From contig BNUH01000004.1 in the NCBI GenBank assembly GCA_025997215.1, forward strand, positions 33,043-97,042: DNA of 64,000 nucleotides, written 5' to 3'. Below, piece after piece: positions 41,650-50,422 of the stretch. The translations under genes were made by a program, and so were the position numbers. Each line of letters begins with the position of its first letter. Position 1 is the stretch's first letter. Source of the stretch: Clostridia bacterium. GTDB taxonomy: Bacteria; Bacillota_A; Clostridia; Christensenellales; Aristaeellaceae. The notes under the pieces were generated by a model, which was not told the origin of the DNA, searched no databases, and saw only the letters and a program-made list of their open reading frames with translations.

Positions 41650-42383
41650 CCTTGCACCTGCATCAGCCGCTCCGACTCAACGCCTCTGCCCGCGTCCTGG
41701 CATTCGCGCAGCATGTGGTAAAACGGCGCGAGTATCCTGAAGTCGCGGTCGAGCACTTCGGCCAGTTCCGGCCCGTACAGCAAATCCATCCGTTCGATCC
41801 CATGCGCGACATATAGATCCTTGTGAATCCATAAACTGCGCAGCGGTTCTTGCACACCTTCGGGAACGGCCATCCGCTTGTACTTTTCGCCTTCTATTAG
41901 GAAGCGTTCCTTGAATGCGGGCGAATCGATGGTGTCCAGCACACGATGAGGCGTTTCCAGGCACATGCGCCGCAGCACGTCCATCACGGCGCGCTCCACA
42001 AAGTAAAACCCGCAGCCCCAGCGCGCCGTCAGCGCCGATATCTCAAAGTAGAAGCTGATACCGTCCGCCGTGCCCTCGCCCGTATGTTTTACTGAAAACC
42101 AAATGTGGTCACGGTACGGCTCTTTATTGTTTGAAAACCGCGTGTCGCGGTGGATTCGCGCTAACGAGCGCGCCGGTCGGCAGTCGAACTGCTGGTCGAT
42201 CTCAAGCAAAGTTGGTGTCAGCGCCTCGATCAGCGCGAACATGGGCCGCTTAATGTCCGATTCGAATTGAGTCCGGTGCTCGTTAAACCATGATGCACAA
42301 TTATTCAGCCTTATACCGATAAAGAATTCCGCAAAACCCTTCGGGAATCCCATGAATCCGCTAGATGCATGCGGATTGTCCAA
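41646..42383 (-). CDS. DUF2461 (TIGR02453) family protein
   Basis: A 245-residue cytoplasmic protein of unknown function. Family features are the early GFPKGFAEFFIGIRLNNCASWFNEHR and RIHRDTRFSNNKEPYRDHIWFSV, then GCGFYFVERAVMDVLRR. TTG start with GGGAGGCGG upstream; the Met at residue 11 is an alternative. Overlaps the phosphohexomutase start by four bases, so both are translated from one message. Confidence 0.9.
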   Translation of the reverse strand: MDNPHASSGFMGFPKGFAEFFIGIRLNNCASWFNEHRTQFESDIKRPMFALIEALTPTLLEIDQQFDCRPARSLARIHRDTRFSNNKEPYRDHIWFSVKHTGEGTADGISFYFEISALTARWGCGFYFVERAVMDVLRRMCLETPHRVLDTIDSPAFKERFLIEGEKYKRMAVPEGVQEPLRSLWIHKDLYVAHGIERMDLLYGPELAEVLDRDFRILAPFYHMLRECQDAGRGVESERLMQVQG

Positions 42384-42515
42384 CGCGCTACCGCCTCCCG
42401 TTTCAACTGTTACAGCGATCTAGAACGATCTCCTTCATTATAATACATATTCTGGCGTTGGGCAAGAGGCTGGCGGCAGTGCTGGTGTGATTTGTCACAA
42501 ACTCGTGTTCAGCTA

Positions 42516-42544
42516 TCGACAAATCCGCGCCGCCGTGTTAGTAT
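42516..42544 (+). promoter_or_regulatory. Possible promoter of the opp operon
   Basis: TCGACA (42516-42521), a 17-base spacer and TAGTAT (42539-42544). GATTTGTC (42489-42496) and GACAAATC (42518-42525) form an inverted repeat overlapping the -35 box. Confidence 0.4.
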
Positions 42545-42590
42545 TAACCAATGCGTTAAACTCCTGGAAATGGGAATGGAGAATGAATAG

Positions 42591-43532
42591 TTGTTACTCT
42601 ATATTGTCAAGCGGCTCGGCCGCGCAGCTGTCAGTCTTTGCCTGATAATCATCGTGGTATTTGTGCTGCTTAGACAAATGCCGATCGAAGGCTACTTTTC
42701 TGCGTACGATAAGATGACGCCGATCCAGGTCGAAAACGGTCTGCGGAAGCTGGGACTGCTGGATCCAATGCCTGTGCAGTTGGTGAACTTTTTCAACCAA
42801 TTGCTGCATGGCAGCCTCGGAATATCGACGCGTTATCGCCAGAATTACCCAATTATGAAGATAATCGCGCAGAAAGCGCCGTTTTCGTTGAAATTCGGAT
42901 TGATCGCGGTAGGCATCAGCATTCCGCTGGGGCTGGCGCTGGGCGTGCTGATGGCGCGGCGCAAGGGCGGCGCGTGGGATAGGATTGGTACGGTGTATAT
43001 AGTACTTATGCAAGCGGTACCTTCGGCGATATACTATCTATTCCTACAGTTGTATGGTACACAGGCTATGCACATTAGTCTATTGTACAACCCCGACAAA
43101 TGGGAGACGATGATACTCCCCGTGATATCGCTGTCCATGCCATCGGTGGCATATTTTGCCATGTGGATGCGCCGGTACACGGTGGATGAAGCCAATAAGG
43201 AGTATATAAAACTGGCGAGAGTGAAAGGCGTGCCATCGATGGCGATTTGGTTTCGGCATGTATTCAGGAACGCAGTCATTCCCATCGTTCAGCTGATCCC
43301 CAACTCGCTTTTGTTGACGCTCGCGGGATCCATTTACGTCGAATCGTTGTATTCGATCCCGGGCATGGGCGGTCTGATGGTGGATGTGATCAAGCGCCAG
43401 GACAACACGATGGTGCAAGCGCTGGTAATCATATTCGCTGTATTAACAATCGTTGGTTTGTTGTTGGGCGACTTAGCCATGGCGCTGGTCGATCCAAGGA
43501 TTAGCTTGAATAAGTCGGCGGAGGCACGCTGA
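42591..43532 (+). CDS. Oligopeptide ABC transporter permease, OppB/DppB type
   Basis: A 313-residue permease with six membrane segments. The N-terminal YIVKRLGRAAVSLCLIIIVVFVLLR and the coupling loop EANKEYIKLARVKGVPSMAIWFRHVFRNAVIPI (about 200-232) are characteristic of OppB/DppB. TTG start after TGGAGAATG. First gene of an oppBCDF operon; no binding-protein gene precedes or follows it, which is unusual. Confidence 0.92.
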   Translation: MLLYIVKRLGRAAVSLCLIIIVVFVLLRQMPIEGYFSAYDKMTPIQVENGLRKLGLLDPMPVQLVNFFNQLLHGSLGISTRYRQNYPIMKIIAQKAPFSLKFGLIAVGISIPLGLALGVLMARRKGGAWDRIGTVYIVLMQAVPSAIYYLFLQLYGTQAMHISLLYNPDKWETMILPVISLSMPSVAYFAMWMRRYTVDEANKEYIKLARVKGVPSMAIWFRHVFRNAVIPIVQLIPNSLLLTLAGSIYVESLYSIPGMGGLMVDVIKRQDNTMVQALVIIFAVLTIVGLLLGDLAMALVDPRISLNKSAEAR

Positions 43533-44635
43533 TGTCGCGGTTTTCGTTTAGCGGGCAGAAGGTGGAGCGGGCTGCGGACGCGGCGACCGAGCGTTTTAAG
43601 CGTACGATTCAAGAAGCTGCGCATAATTATACAACGGATGCAGAATCATTCACTATCAACAACGACACGCCGGATGATTTAAGTCCGGAACAGATTGACG
43701 CGCTGCCCACTGAAGCGTTCCAGCTTGCGCCGAAGGATCTGGCGGCAGCAGAGAAAACGGGCTATTCACACTATTCCTATTGGGGTAGCACGTTTAGGAT
43801 GTTTCTGGCGAACCGCGGCGCGGTCGTAGCGTTGACGATCGTATTGATCATAGTTTTATTCACATTTATCCAGCCGATTCTCCCAAACCAGGACGATCCC
43901 AACCTTATCCACAACGACCCGGCAACAGGCATGCAGATCATCAACCGCGCGCCAGGCGAGGAATTCTGGTTCGGCACGAACTCTATTGGGCAGGATCTGT
44001 GGGCGCGGATATGGTCCGGCACGCGCACGAGCCTGTTCATCGGGCTGACCGTCGCGGTCATCCAGGCCGTGATCGGCATCGTCATGGGCGTGCTGTGGGG
44101 TTACGTCAGGCGGCTGGACTTCCTGTTCACCGAGGTGTATAATATTCTTAATAACATACCCACCACGATCGTATTGATTCTGGCGTCATATATATTAAGG
44201 CCCAGCGTCAGAACGATTATACTGGCTATGTCGTTCACCAGCTGGATCGTGCTGGCGCGGTTCATCCGCAACCTGACGCTGATCATCCGCGACCAGGATT
44301 TCAACGTCGCTTCGCGATGTCTCGGGACCAGGCTAGAACGCATAATTATGCGAAATCTGCTGCCACAGATGGTGTCTGTGATCATGCTGCGCATCGCGCT
44401 GTCGATCCCATACGCGATTGACATGGAGGTGTTCCTCACATACATTGGGCTGGGCGTGCCGATTGAAACGCCATCGTTGGGCAACCTAATCAACGCGGGG
44501 CGGATATTGATGATGTCGCCATCATTAAGATATCAACTGATATTCCCAGCGGTTGTGCTGTCACTACTGACGATCTGCTTCTACCTGACAGGCAACGCTT
44601 TTGCGGACGCCGCAGATCCAAAGAACCATCGGTAG
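43532..44635 (+). CDS. Oligopeptide ABC transporter permease, OppC/DppC type
   Basis: A 367-residue permease. A long cytoplasmic N-terminus (about 1-85) precedes the first membrane helix; the conserved FGTNSIGQDLWARIWSGTRTSLFIG (about 148-172) and the coupling segment SRCLGTRLERIIMRNLLPQM follow. Its ATG overlaps the OppB stop (TGATG), so the two subunits are coupled. Confidence 0.92.
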   Translation: MSRFSFSGQKVERAADAATERFKRTIQEAAHNYTTDAESFTINNDTPDDLSPEQIDALPTEAFQLAPKDLAAAEKTGYSHYSYWGSTFRMFLANRGAVVALTIVLIIVLFTFIQPILPNQDDPNLIHNDPATGMQIINRAPGEEFWFGTNSIGQDLWARIWSGTRTSLFIGLTVAVIQAVIGIVMGVLWGYVRRLDFLFTEVYNILNNIPTTIVLILASYILRPSVRTIILAMSFTSWIVLARFIRNLTLIIRDQDFNVASRCLGTRLERIIMRNLLPQMVSVIMLRIALSIPYAIDMEVFLTYIGLGVPIETPSLGNLINAGRILMMSPSLRYQLIFPAVVLSLLTICFYLTGNAFADAADPKNHR

Positions 44636-44648
44636 GCGAGGGATTGTT

Positions 44649-45761
44649 ATGGACATATTAACAACCAAAGCTATGTCCTCTGATGAGGGTATAACAGAAA
44701 CGATCCCATCGGAATCGATCCTATCGATCCGCAGTCTGCATGTTAAGTTCAGATTGCGCGGCCAGGTTCTGCATGCTATCCGTGGTATATCGATAGATGT
44801 TGTACGTCAGGAAACGCTAGCGATAGTAGGTGAATCCGGTGCCGGTAAATCCGTGCTGATGAAAAACCTATGCGGCTTGCTCGACCCAAACGGTTGGATC
44901 GATGAGGGTAGCATACTGTATGAGGGTATGGATTTGGCGTCGTTCCACAACGATAAGGATTGGTCGAAGGTGCGCGGCAAGCATGTCGCGATGGTAATGC
45001 AGGACCCAATGACCAGCTTGAACCCGCTCAAAACAATCGGTTGGCAGATTGAAGAGGCGCTCAAATACAACCAACGGCTGCACGGAGCGGCGGCACGTAA
45101 GCGGATGCTGGAACTACTGACGGATGTGGGTATCCCTGATCCACTGGAGCGTTCAAGCCAATATCCTCATGAATTTTCAGGCGGTATGCGCCAAAGGGTT
45201 GTGATCGCCATTGCACTGGCTTGTAGCCCGAAGATACTTATATGTGACGAACCAACAACCGCGCTGGATGTCACGATCCAGGCGCAAATACTCAAGCTGA
45301 TCCACGATCTCAAGGAAAAGTATGGGTTGACGCTGATATACATTACACACGATTTAGGTGTGGTAGCGAACGTCGCGGACCGGATAGCGGTCATGTATGC
45401 GGGCGACATCGTAGAGTTGGGGACATGCGAGGAGGTTTTCTTTGATCCGAGGCATCCATACACCTGGGCGTTGTTGTCCTCGCTGCCTCAATTAGGGACG
45501 CGGAAGCGCGAACTGTACGCTATTCAAGGCACGCCGCCGAATTTGTTTCAACCCATTCGCGGTGATGCGTTCGCGCCGCGCAATCCGCAGGCGCTTGCCA
45601 TAGATTTCCAACATCGGCCGCCATATGGGTCGGTTAGTCCAACCCACAAGGCGCGGACTTGGCTGCTAGATCCACGCGCTCCGGTTGTTGATCCGCCGAT
45701 GGCGGTTAGATCCATCCGCACGTTGTTTGAGCGCGACACATTACAACCCACGAGGGGGTAA
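44649..45761 (+). CDS. Oligopeptide ABC transporter ATPase, OppD/DppD type
   Basis: A 370-residue ATPase with Walker A GESGAGKS (about 54-61), signature FSGGMRQRVVIAIAL, Walker B LICDEPTTALDVT and H-loop ITHDLG. The C-terminal part contains HPYTWALLSSLPQLG and the oligopeptide-transport domain (oligo_HPY), but a CxxxC iron-sulfur pattern seen in many OppD proteins is absent. The start at 44649 follows GAGGG; the open frame before it belongs to the end of OppC. Confidence 0.92.
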   Translation: MDILTTKAMSSDEGITETIPSESILSIRSLHVKFRLRGQVLHAIRGISIDVVRQETLAIVGESGAGKSVLMKNLCGLLDPNGWIDEGSILYEGMDLASFHNDKDWSKVRGKHVAMVMQDPMTSLNPLKTIGWQIEEALKYNQRLHGAAARKRMLELLTDVGIPDPLERSSQYPHEFSGGMRQRVVIAIALACSPKILICDEPTTALDVTIQAQILKLIHDLKEKYGLTLIYITHDLGVVANVADRIAVMYAGDIVELGTCEEVFFDPRHPYTWALLSSLPQLGTRKRELYAIQGTPPNLFQPIRGDAFAPRNPQALAIDFQHRPPYGSVSPTHKARTWLLDPRAPVVDPPMAVRSIRTLFERDTLQPTRG

Positions 45762-45764
45762 AGC

Positions 45765-46757
45765 ATGGCGAACTCACTGAACGCTGTAACAACCGTTCGT
45801 CCCAAAACCCGGCGGGAGAATCGCGAAATTTTGTTGTCTGTCAACGATATGCGCGTGACATTCGGGTCCGGACGGCATAAGTTTGAAGCCGTTCGCGGCG
45901 TGTCATTTGATATTTACAAAGGCGAAACGTTTGGGTTGGCAGGGGAGTCTGGCTCGGGCAAAACAACCATCGGGCGTGCGATCATCCGTGTGAACCCAAT
46001 CACGGCGGGCGAGGTGCGGTTCAAAGGTGAGCGGATCAGCGGTCGGGTTAGGAAGCGGACCGACCTAAACGTTGTACACAACATTCAGATGATATTCCAA
46101 GACCCGATGGCGTCGCTGAATGAGCGCGCCAAGGTGGACTACATCGTCGCGGAAGGTCTGACCAACATCAATCGACACCTAACGAGTGTTGAACGACGCG
46201 ACGCGGTGCATAAGGCGCTACTGGATGTCGGCCTTCTGCCAGAATTTGCCAGCAGGTTTCCGCACGAATTCAGCGGCGGCCAACGGCAGCGCATCGGCAT
46301 AGCGCGCGCGTTGATTATGAATCCATCATTCATCATCGCGGACGAGCCGATCTCGGCGCTGGACGTATCCATCCGCGCGCAGGTGCTGAACCTGATGAGC
46401 CGTTTGCAAAAAGAGCGTGGATTGACATATTTATTCATAGCGCATGACCTTTCTGTAATGCGTTTCATTACGGATCGGATAGCGGTCATCCGTCAAGGAA
46501 ACATTGTGGAGTTAGCTAACACCGAAAGATTGTTTGAAAACCCACTGCATCCCTACACACGCGCGCTGATATCCGCGGTGCCGGTACCCAATCCAGTTGT
46601 CGAGAAACGCAAGGTGTTGGAAGTTTACAACCCGAATATGCATGATTATTCACGATTCCAGCCGGAGATGGTGGAGGTAGAGCCGTCGCATTGGGTATTG
46701 GGAAATGCGCCTGAAATAGAGTCGTACCGCAAACATATCGAGAGATTACAGTTATAA
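45765..46757 (+). CDS. Oligopeptide ABC transporter ATPase, OppF/DppF type
   Basis: The second ATPase of the importer, 330 residues. Walker A GESGSGKT (about 64-71), signature [15 protein letters not shown], Walker [18 protein letters not shown] and H-loop IAHDLS are complete. It ends with the [16 protein letters not shown] domain. It starts three bases after the OppD stop. Confidence 0.92.
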   Translation: MANSLNAVTTVRPKTRRENREILLSVNDMRVTFGSGRHKFEAVRGVSFDIYKGETFGLAGESGSGKTTIGRAIIRVNPITAGEVRFKGERISGRVRKRTDLNVVHNIQMIFQDPMASLNERAKVDYIVAEGLTNINRHLTSVERRDAVHKALLDVGLLPEFASRFPHEFSGGQRQRIGIARALIMNPSFIIADEPISALDVSIRAQVLNLMSRLQKERGLTYLFIAHDLSVMRFITDRIAVIRQGNIVELANTERLFENPLHPYTRALISAVPVPNPVVEKRKVLEVYNPNMHDYSRFQPEMVEVEPSHWVLGNAPEIESYRKHIERLQL

Positions 46758-46769
46758 GGAGTAATCATC

Positions 46770-47900
46770 ATGACTAAAACTATTACGCCAATTCGCAGTA
46801 AGTGGCATGGAACAATGACGGATCGCGAGCGTTTTCGCGCACAGATGCATTATGAGCCGTTCGATCGGTGCTTCAATATGGAATTTGGCTACTGGGATGA
46901 AAATTATAAGGAATGGAAATTATTTACCGATAACAATGTGACGAACGAATGGGAAGCCAATCAGTTGTTTGCATTCGATCGATTTGAATCGGTAGGTGGA
47001 AACATATGGCTCAGTCCGCCGTTTGAACCCATTGAGGTGGCACGTTCTGCACGCACAAAGACGGTGCTTAACAGCGATGGGTTGTGGACAGAGGTTGCGC
47101 TAGATGGTCACAGCACGATTCCGCATTGCACGAAGTCGTCGGTCGAGACGCCGGAGGACTGGAAGCGTGTCAAGGATGAGCGTATGCGGCGCGGCACTCC
47201 TGAACGTTGTGTCGATGTCGAAGCGATCAAGGCTCGATATCCAAAGGACCGCGACTTCCCCGTGGGTATACACGCGGGTTCAATGATCGGCAAGATCCGC
47301 GATATGCTTACGTTTGAAGGGTTATGCTATGCCCAGTACGATTATCCGGATATGTTGGAGGATATGGTCGAAACCTGCTGTCTGCTGGTCGAGGATATGC
47401 TGGATCAACTACTGCTGGTAGTTGACTTTGACTTCGCGTCGGGATGGGAGGACATTTGCTTTAAAAATGGGCCTATCGTAACGCCAGACTTTTTCAAGGA
47501 AGTTGTAATGCCACGCTACAAACGGATACACAAAAAGTTGTTGGCGCATGGTGTAGACCTGTGGTATTGCGATTGCGACGGGGATATTCGGCCGATACTG
47601 GATTCATTCCTCGAAGGCGGGATTAACTGCATGTTCCCATATGAGGTGAACGGCTGCGCACATCCCAAAGAATTGTTAGATCAATACGGAAAACAACTGC
47701 GCATTATGGGCGGAATTGACAAAATGCAGTTGAAGGCAGGCAAGGATGCCATCAAATCGTACCTGAAGAGCGTCGAACCGCTGGTAGAACGCGGCGGGTA
47801 TATACCATTCTGCGATCACCGCTGTCCGCCTGATGTGAATGAAAACGACTATTTGTTTTATCTCGACCTGAAAGAACAGATGTTTGGTCAGCCGCGATAG
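46770..47900 (+). CDS. Uroporphyrinogen decarboxylase (URO-D) family protein
   Basis: A 376-residue TIM-barrel protein of the URO-D superfamily, which also includes methylcobamide:coenzyme M methyltransferases (MtaA/MtbA). The conserved (GI)xxMLTFEGLCYAQYDYPDMLEDMV region, DFASGWEDICFKNGPIVTPDFFKEVVMPRYKRI and GGIDKMQLKAG fit the superfamily. It lacks the HemE N-terminal RQAGRYLPE signature, so it is probably not a haem enzyme. A conserved-looking YCDCDGD and CDHRCPPDV may bind metal, as in methyltransferases. It follows the opp genes by 12 bases. Confidence 0.8.
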   Translation: MTKTITPIRSKWHGTMTDRERFRAQMHYEPFDRCFNMEFGYWDENYKEWKLFTDNNVTNEWEANQLFAFDRFESVGGNIWLSPPFEPIEVARSARTKTVLNSDGLWTEVALDGHSTIPHCTKSSVETPEDWKRVKDERMRRGTPERCVDVEAIKARYPKDRDFPVGIHAGSMIGKIRDMLTFEGLCYAQYDYPDMLEDMVETCCLLVEDMLDQLLLVVDFDFASGWEDICFKNGPIVTPDFFKEVVMPRYKRIHKKLLAHGVDLWYCDCDGDIRPILDSFLEGGINCMFPYEVNGCAHPKELLDQYGKQLRIMGGIDKMQLKAGKDAIKSYLKSVEPLVERGGYIPFCDHRCPPDVNENDYLFYLDLKEQMFGQPR

Positions 47901-47913
47901 GGGAGAGGTACTT

Positions 47914-48720
47914 ATGATTCCACAAAAGGTTGGCTTTGTTGGGCTTGGGAACATGGCGCAAGCCATGCTGAAGCGTTGGCTGTCGTCGGGAGCGCTGTCG
48001 AAAGACGCGGTGTTTGGATATGATCCAAACGCATCTTTATGCGATTCATTGCATACTTCCTTGGGGATTACAATAGTTGATGACAACGCTGAGTTGGTGA
48101 CACGATGCGACATATTGGTACTCGCAGTCAAGCCGCAGTACGCCGATAATGCGTTAACACAAATATCCGCTGTTAATCTGTCGGATAAGCCCGTGCTGTC
48201 GATCGTCACTGGCTTGACAACCGATGCGCTTAAGAGGCGCTTGCCTGGCGCATTAATCATGAGGTGCATGCCCAACACGCCAGCCATGGTGGGCGAAGGC
48301 GTATTCGCGATCAGCAGTTTTCATACATTTAGCGAAGAGTTGTATGCGTGGACAGTCCAGCTGCTCGAGAACTGCGGCCGCGTATTCCTGGTGAGGGAAG
48401 GCGACCTTGAGGCGGTGACGGGACTTAGCGGCAGCGGGCCGGCGTACGGATTCATATTCATCGAGGCAATGGCGGACGCAGGCGTGCGACTGGGGCTGCC
48501 GCGGGCAATGGCATACGAAATGGCCGCGCAAACGCTGCTCGGTGCTGGGAAGATGGCGGTCGAATCAGGACAGATTCCCGCCGCGCTGAAGGATGCGGTG
48601 TGTTCGCCCGGCGGCACAACGATCGAGGCGGTATACGCGCTGGAAAAAGCTGGATTCCGATCGGCGGTTATGGACGCGGTATGCGCGTCGGCGGGGAAGG
48701 CGGCGGTGCTTCGTGGATGA
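47914..48720 (+). CDS. proC: Pyrroline-5-carboxylate reductase
   Basis: Last step of proline synthesis: reduction of pyrroline-5-carboxylate with NAD(P)H. It has 268 residues. The N-terminal FVGLGNMAQAML binds the cofactor. ALIMRCMPNTPAMVGEG and the C-terminal GLSGSGPAYGFIFIEAMADAGVRLGLPR with VCSPGGTTIEAVYALE are family signatures. The start at 47914 follows GGGGAGAGG; the frame is open for ten more codons upstream. Confidence 0.97.
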   Translation: MIPQKVGFVGLGNMAQAMLKRWLSSGALSKDAVFGYDPNASLCDSLHTSLGITIVDDNAELVTRCDILVLAVKPQYADNALTQISAVNLSDKPVLSIVTGLTTDALKRRLPGALIMRCMPNTPAMVGEGVFAISSFHTFSEELYAWTVQLLENCGRVFLVREGDLEAVTGLSGSGPAYGFIFIEAMADAGVRLGLPRAMAYEMAAQTLLGAGKMAVESGQIPAALKDAVCSPGGTTIEAVYALEKAGFRSAVMDAVCASAGKAAVLRG

Positions 48721-49180
48721 TATTGCGCCACAGCCAAACAATCCAGCGAAAGTCACCGCCTACACCGACGGCGCGTGCTCGGGCAACCCAGGTCCCGGCG
48801 GCTGGGGTGTTGTGTTGTTATATAATGATAAGCGCAAAGAATTGAATGGCTATGAGCCTGCCACAACTAACAATCGTATGGAGATTCAGGCAGTCATTGC
48901 CGCGCTGACCGCGTTGCAGCGGCCTTGCGCGGTCGATGTTTACTCCGATTCGGCGTATGTCGTTCACGCGTTTACGCAGCATTGGCTGGATGCTTGGCAG
49001 CGGAACGATTGGAAAAATTCGTCGAAACAGCCGGTCCTCAATCAGGATTTGTGGCAAGATTTGCTGAAACTCTGTAAAACCCACAGCGTTTCGTTCAAGA
49101 AGGTTCGCGGGCACTCCACAAATAAGGAGAACAACCGTTGTGACGAGCTGGCGCGTCAGGCGATTCAGCAGCACCGATGA
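48713..49180 (+). CDS. rnhA: Ribonuclease HI
   Basis: Cuts the RNA strand of RNA-DNA hybrids. It has 155 residues from the GTG at 48713. All four carboxylates of the active site are present: D19 (TDGACSGNPGPGGWG), E57 (NNRMEIQA), D79 (YSDSAYV) and D144 (NRCDELA); the catalytic-loop HSTNKENN is also seen. The frame extends upstream inside proC but that part is not coding. It overlaps the proC stop by eight bases. Confidence 0.96.
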   Translation: MDDIAPQPNNPAKVTAYTDGACSGNPGPGGWGVVLLYNDKRKELNGYEPATTNNRMEIQAVIAALTALQRPCAVDVYSDSAYVVHAFTQHWLDAWQRNDWKNSSKQPVLNQDLWQDLLKLCKTHSVSFKKVRGHSTNKENNRCDELARQAIQQHR

Positions 49181-49213
49181 CGGAGAACACTCATCAGTGA
49201 GGGGATAGAGATA

Positions 49214-49258
49214 ACCATCTATTATTCGCGAAAGAATACTTTTACGAATAGTAGAGGT
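49214..49258 (+). repeat. Inverted repeat upstream of the tyrosine recombinase gene
   Basis: CTATTATTCG (49219-49228) and CGAATAGTAG (49245-49254), one mismatch, with further complementary flanks (ACC/GGT, one bulge), surround a 16-base centre that itself holds TTCGCGAA. It lies 25 bases before the recombinase start. It might be a terminator for rnhA, a control element, or a recombination site. Confidence 0.5.
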
Positions 49259-49279
49259 AGGTGAGGGGGAGGGTTGCAA

Positions 49280-50389
49280 ATGACGACAAACGCACCGCAC
49301 AGTTCACACGCGGAAACAATTGTCGCGCAGCAAGCAAGTCAGCTCGAGCAGCTACAGACTGAATTGCCCGGCGTGTGCCGCGAATTCCTGAACGGCATCG
49401 CCGATACCGTTACGATTAAAACGCGTTTGGCGTATGCGTACGATCTGCGGGTGTTTTTCCGGTATTTGGTTGAAAATGCTTTCGATTTTCAAGGACAGGA
49501 CGCGCGAGACGTTCAACCCGAGCAGCTGGATAAACTTACCCAGCGGGAACTGGAGCGTTATCAACAATACTTGACCCGATACAAGGCGCCAATCGCGGCG
49601 GATACGAAGGCCGACGATCCTGCCACAATTATACATAGTTCGTACCGAGACAACGCCGCACCGGGAAAGATGCGGAAGATGTCGTCGCTACGATCGTTTT
49701 TTCAATATTTATTCACCCATCAGTATATTAATGCGAATCGCGTCAGTCTCATATCGCTGCCAAAACTTCGCGAAAAACCTATAATCCATTTGGAACCGGA
49801 TGAAGCCGCGCGTCTTCTGGATCTGACCGAAACCGGCGAGGCGTTAACACCCCACCAAATGGCGTACCATGAATCGCTAGGCAAGCGTGACACGGCTATG
49901 CTGACACTCATGCTGGGCACGGGTATCCGCGTAAGTGAGTGTGTCGGGATAAATCTGGAGGATGTGAACTTCGAGGAAAACGCCTTCCGCGTGACGCGCA
50001 AGGGCGGCGACCAGGCCATTCTGTACTTTTCGGACGAGGTAGCAGCCGCCGTGCGTGCCTACATGGAAGAACGCAAACTGATTCCCCCACTGCCCGGTCA
50101 CGAAAATGCGTTGTTTCTGTCGCTGCAGCGTCGAAGGATCACACCACGCGCTGTGGAAAATTTAACAAAAAAATACGCGCGAACTGCAGCACCTTTGAAG
50201 AAAATCACGCCGCATAAGCTGCGCAGCACTTACGGCACACAACTGTATAAGGAGAGCGGCGACATCTATTTGGTGGCAGATGTACTCGGTCATTCGGACG
50301 TCAACACGACGAGAAAGCATTACGCCGCGCAGAAAGATGATCGGCGGCGCAAGGCGTCAACGATGGTCAAGCTGCGCGACGATCATTAG
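49280..50389 (+). CDS. Tyrosine recombinase/integrase (XerC/D-like)
   Basis: A 369-residue site-specific recombinase. The SAM-like core-binding domain (about 30-160) is followed by the catalytic domain with the full set R217, K241, H312, R315, H338 and the nucleophile Y348 (GIRVSE, TRKGG, HKLRS, LGHSD, RKHYA). The N-terminal 35 residues and an insertion near 105-130 make it longer than XerC/XerD (about 300). It could be the chromosome-dimer recombinase of this lineage or belong to an element; no att-like repeats or phage genes are nearby. GGGGGAGGG precedes the ATG at 49280. Confidence 0.9.
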   Translation: MTTNAPHSSHAETIVAQQASQLEQLQTELPGVCREFLNGIADTVTIKTRLAYAYDLRVFFRYLVENAFDFQGQDARDVQPEQLDKLTQRELERYQQYLTRYKAPIAADTKADDPATIIHSSYRDNAAPGKMRKMSSLRSFFQYLFTHQYINANRVSLISLPKLREKPIIHLEPDEAARLLDLTETGEALTPHQMAYHESLGKRDTAMLTLMLGTGIRVSECVGINLEDVNFEENAFRVTRKGGDQAILYFSDEVAAAVRAYMEERKLIPPLPGHENALFLSLQRRRITPRAVENLTKKYARTAAPLKKITPHKLRSTYGTQLYKESGDIYLVADVLGHSDVNTTRKHYAAQKDDRRRKASTMVKLRDDH

Positions 50390-50422
50390 TTGTGGCGTCC
50401 GAATCGTTGAAGCCGTTCGGCA

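Noticed and set aside
42477..42590. Missing or degraded oppA remnant before oppB
   Set aside because: The gap is under 210 bases in total and no frame in it resembles the end of a binding protein.
49214..49258. Chromosomal dif site
   Set aside because: The arms are separated by 16 bases instead of 6 to 8 and do not resemble known XerC/XerD half-sites; kept only as an inverted repeat.
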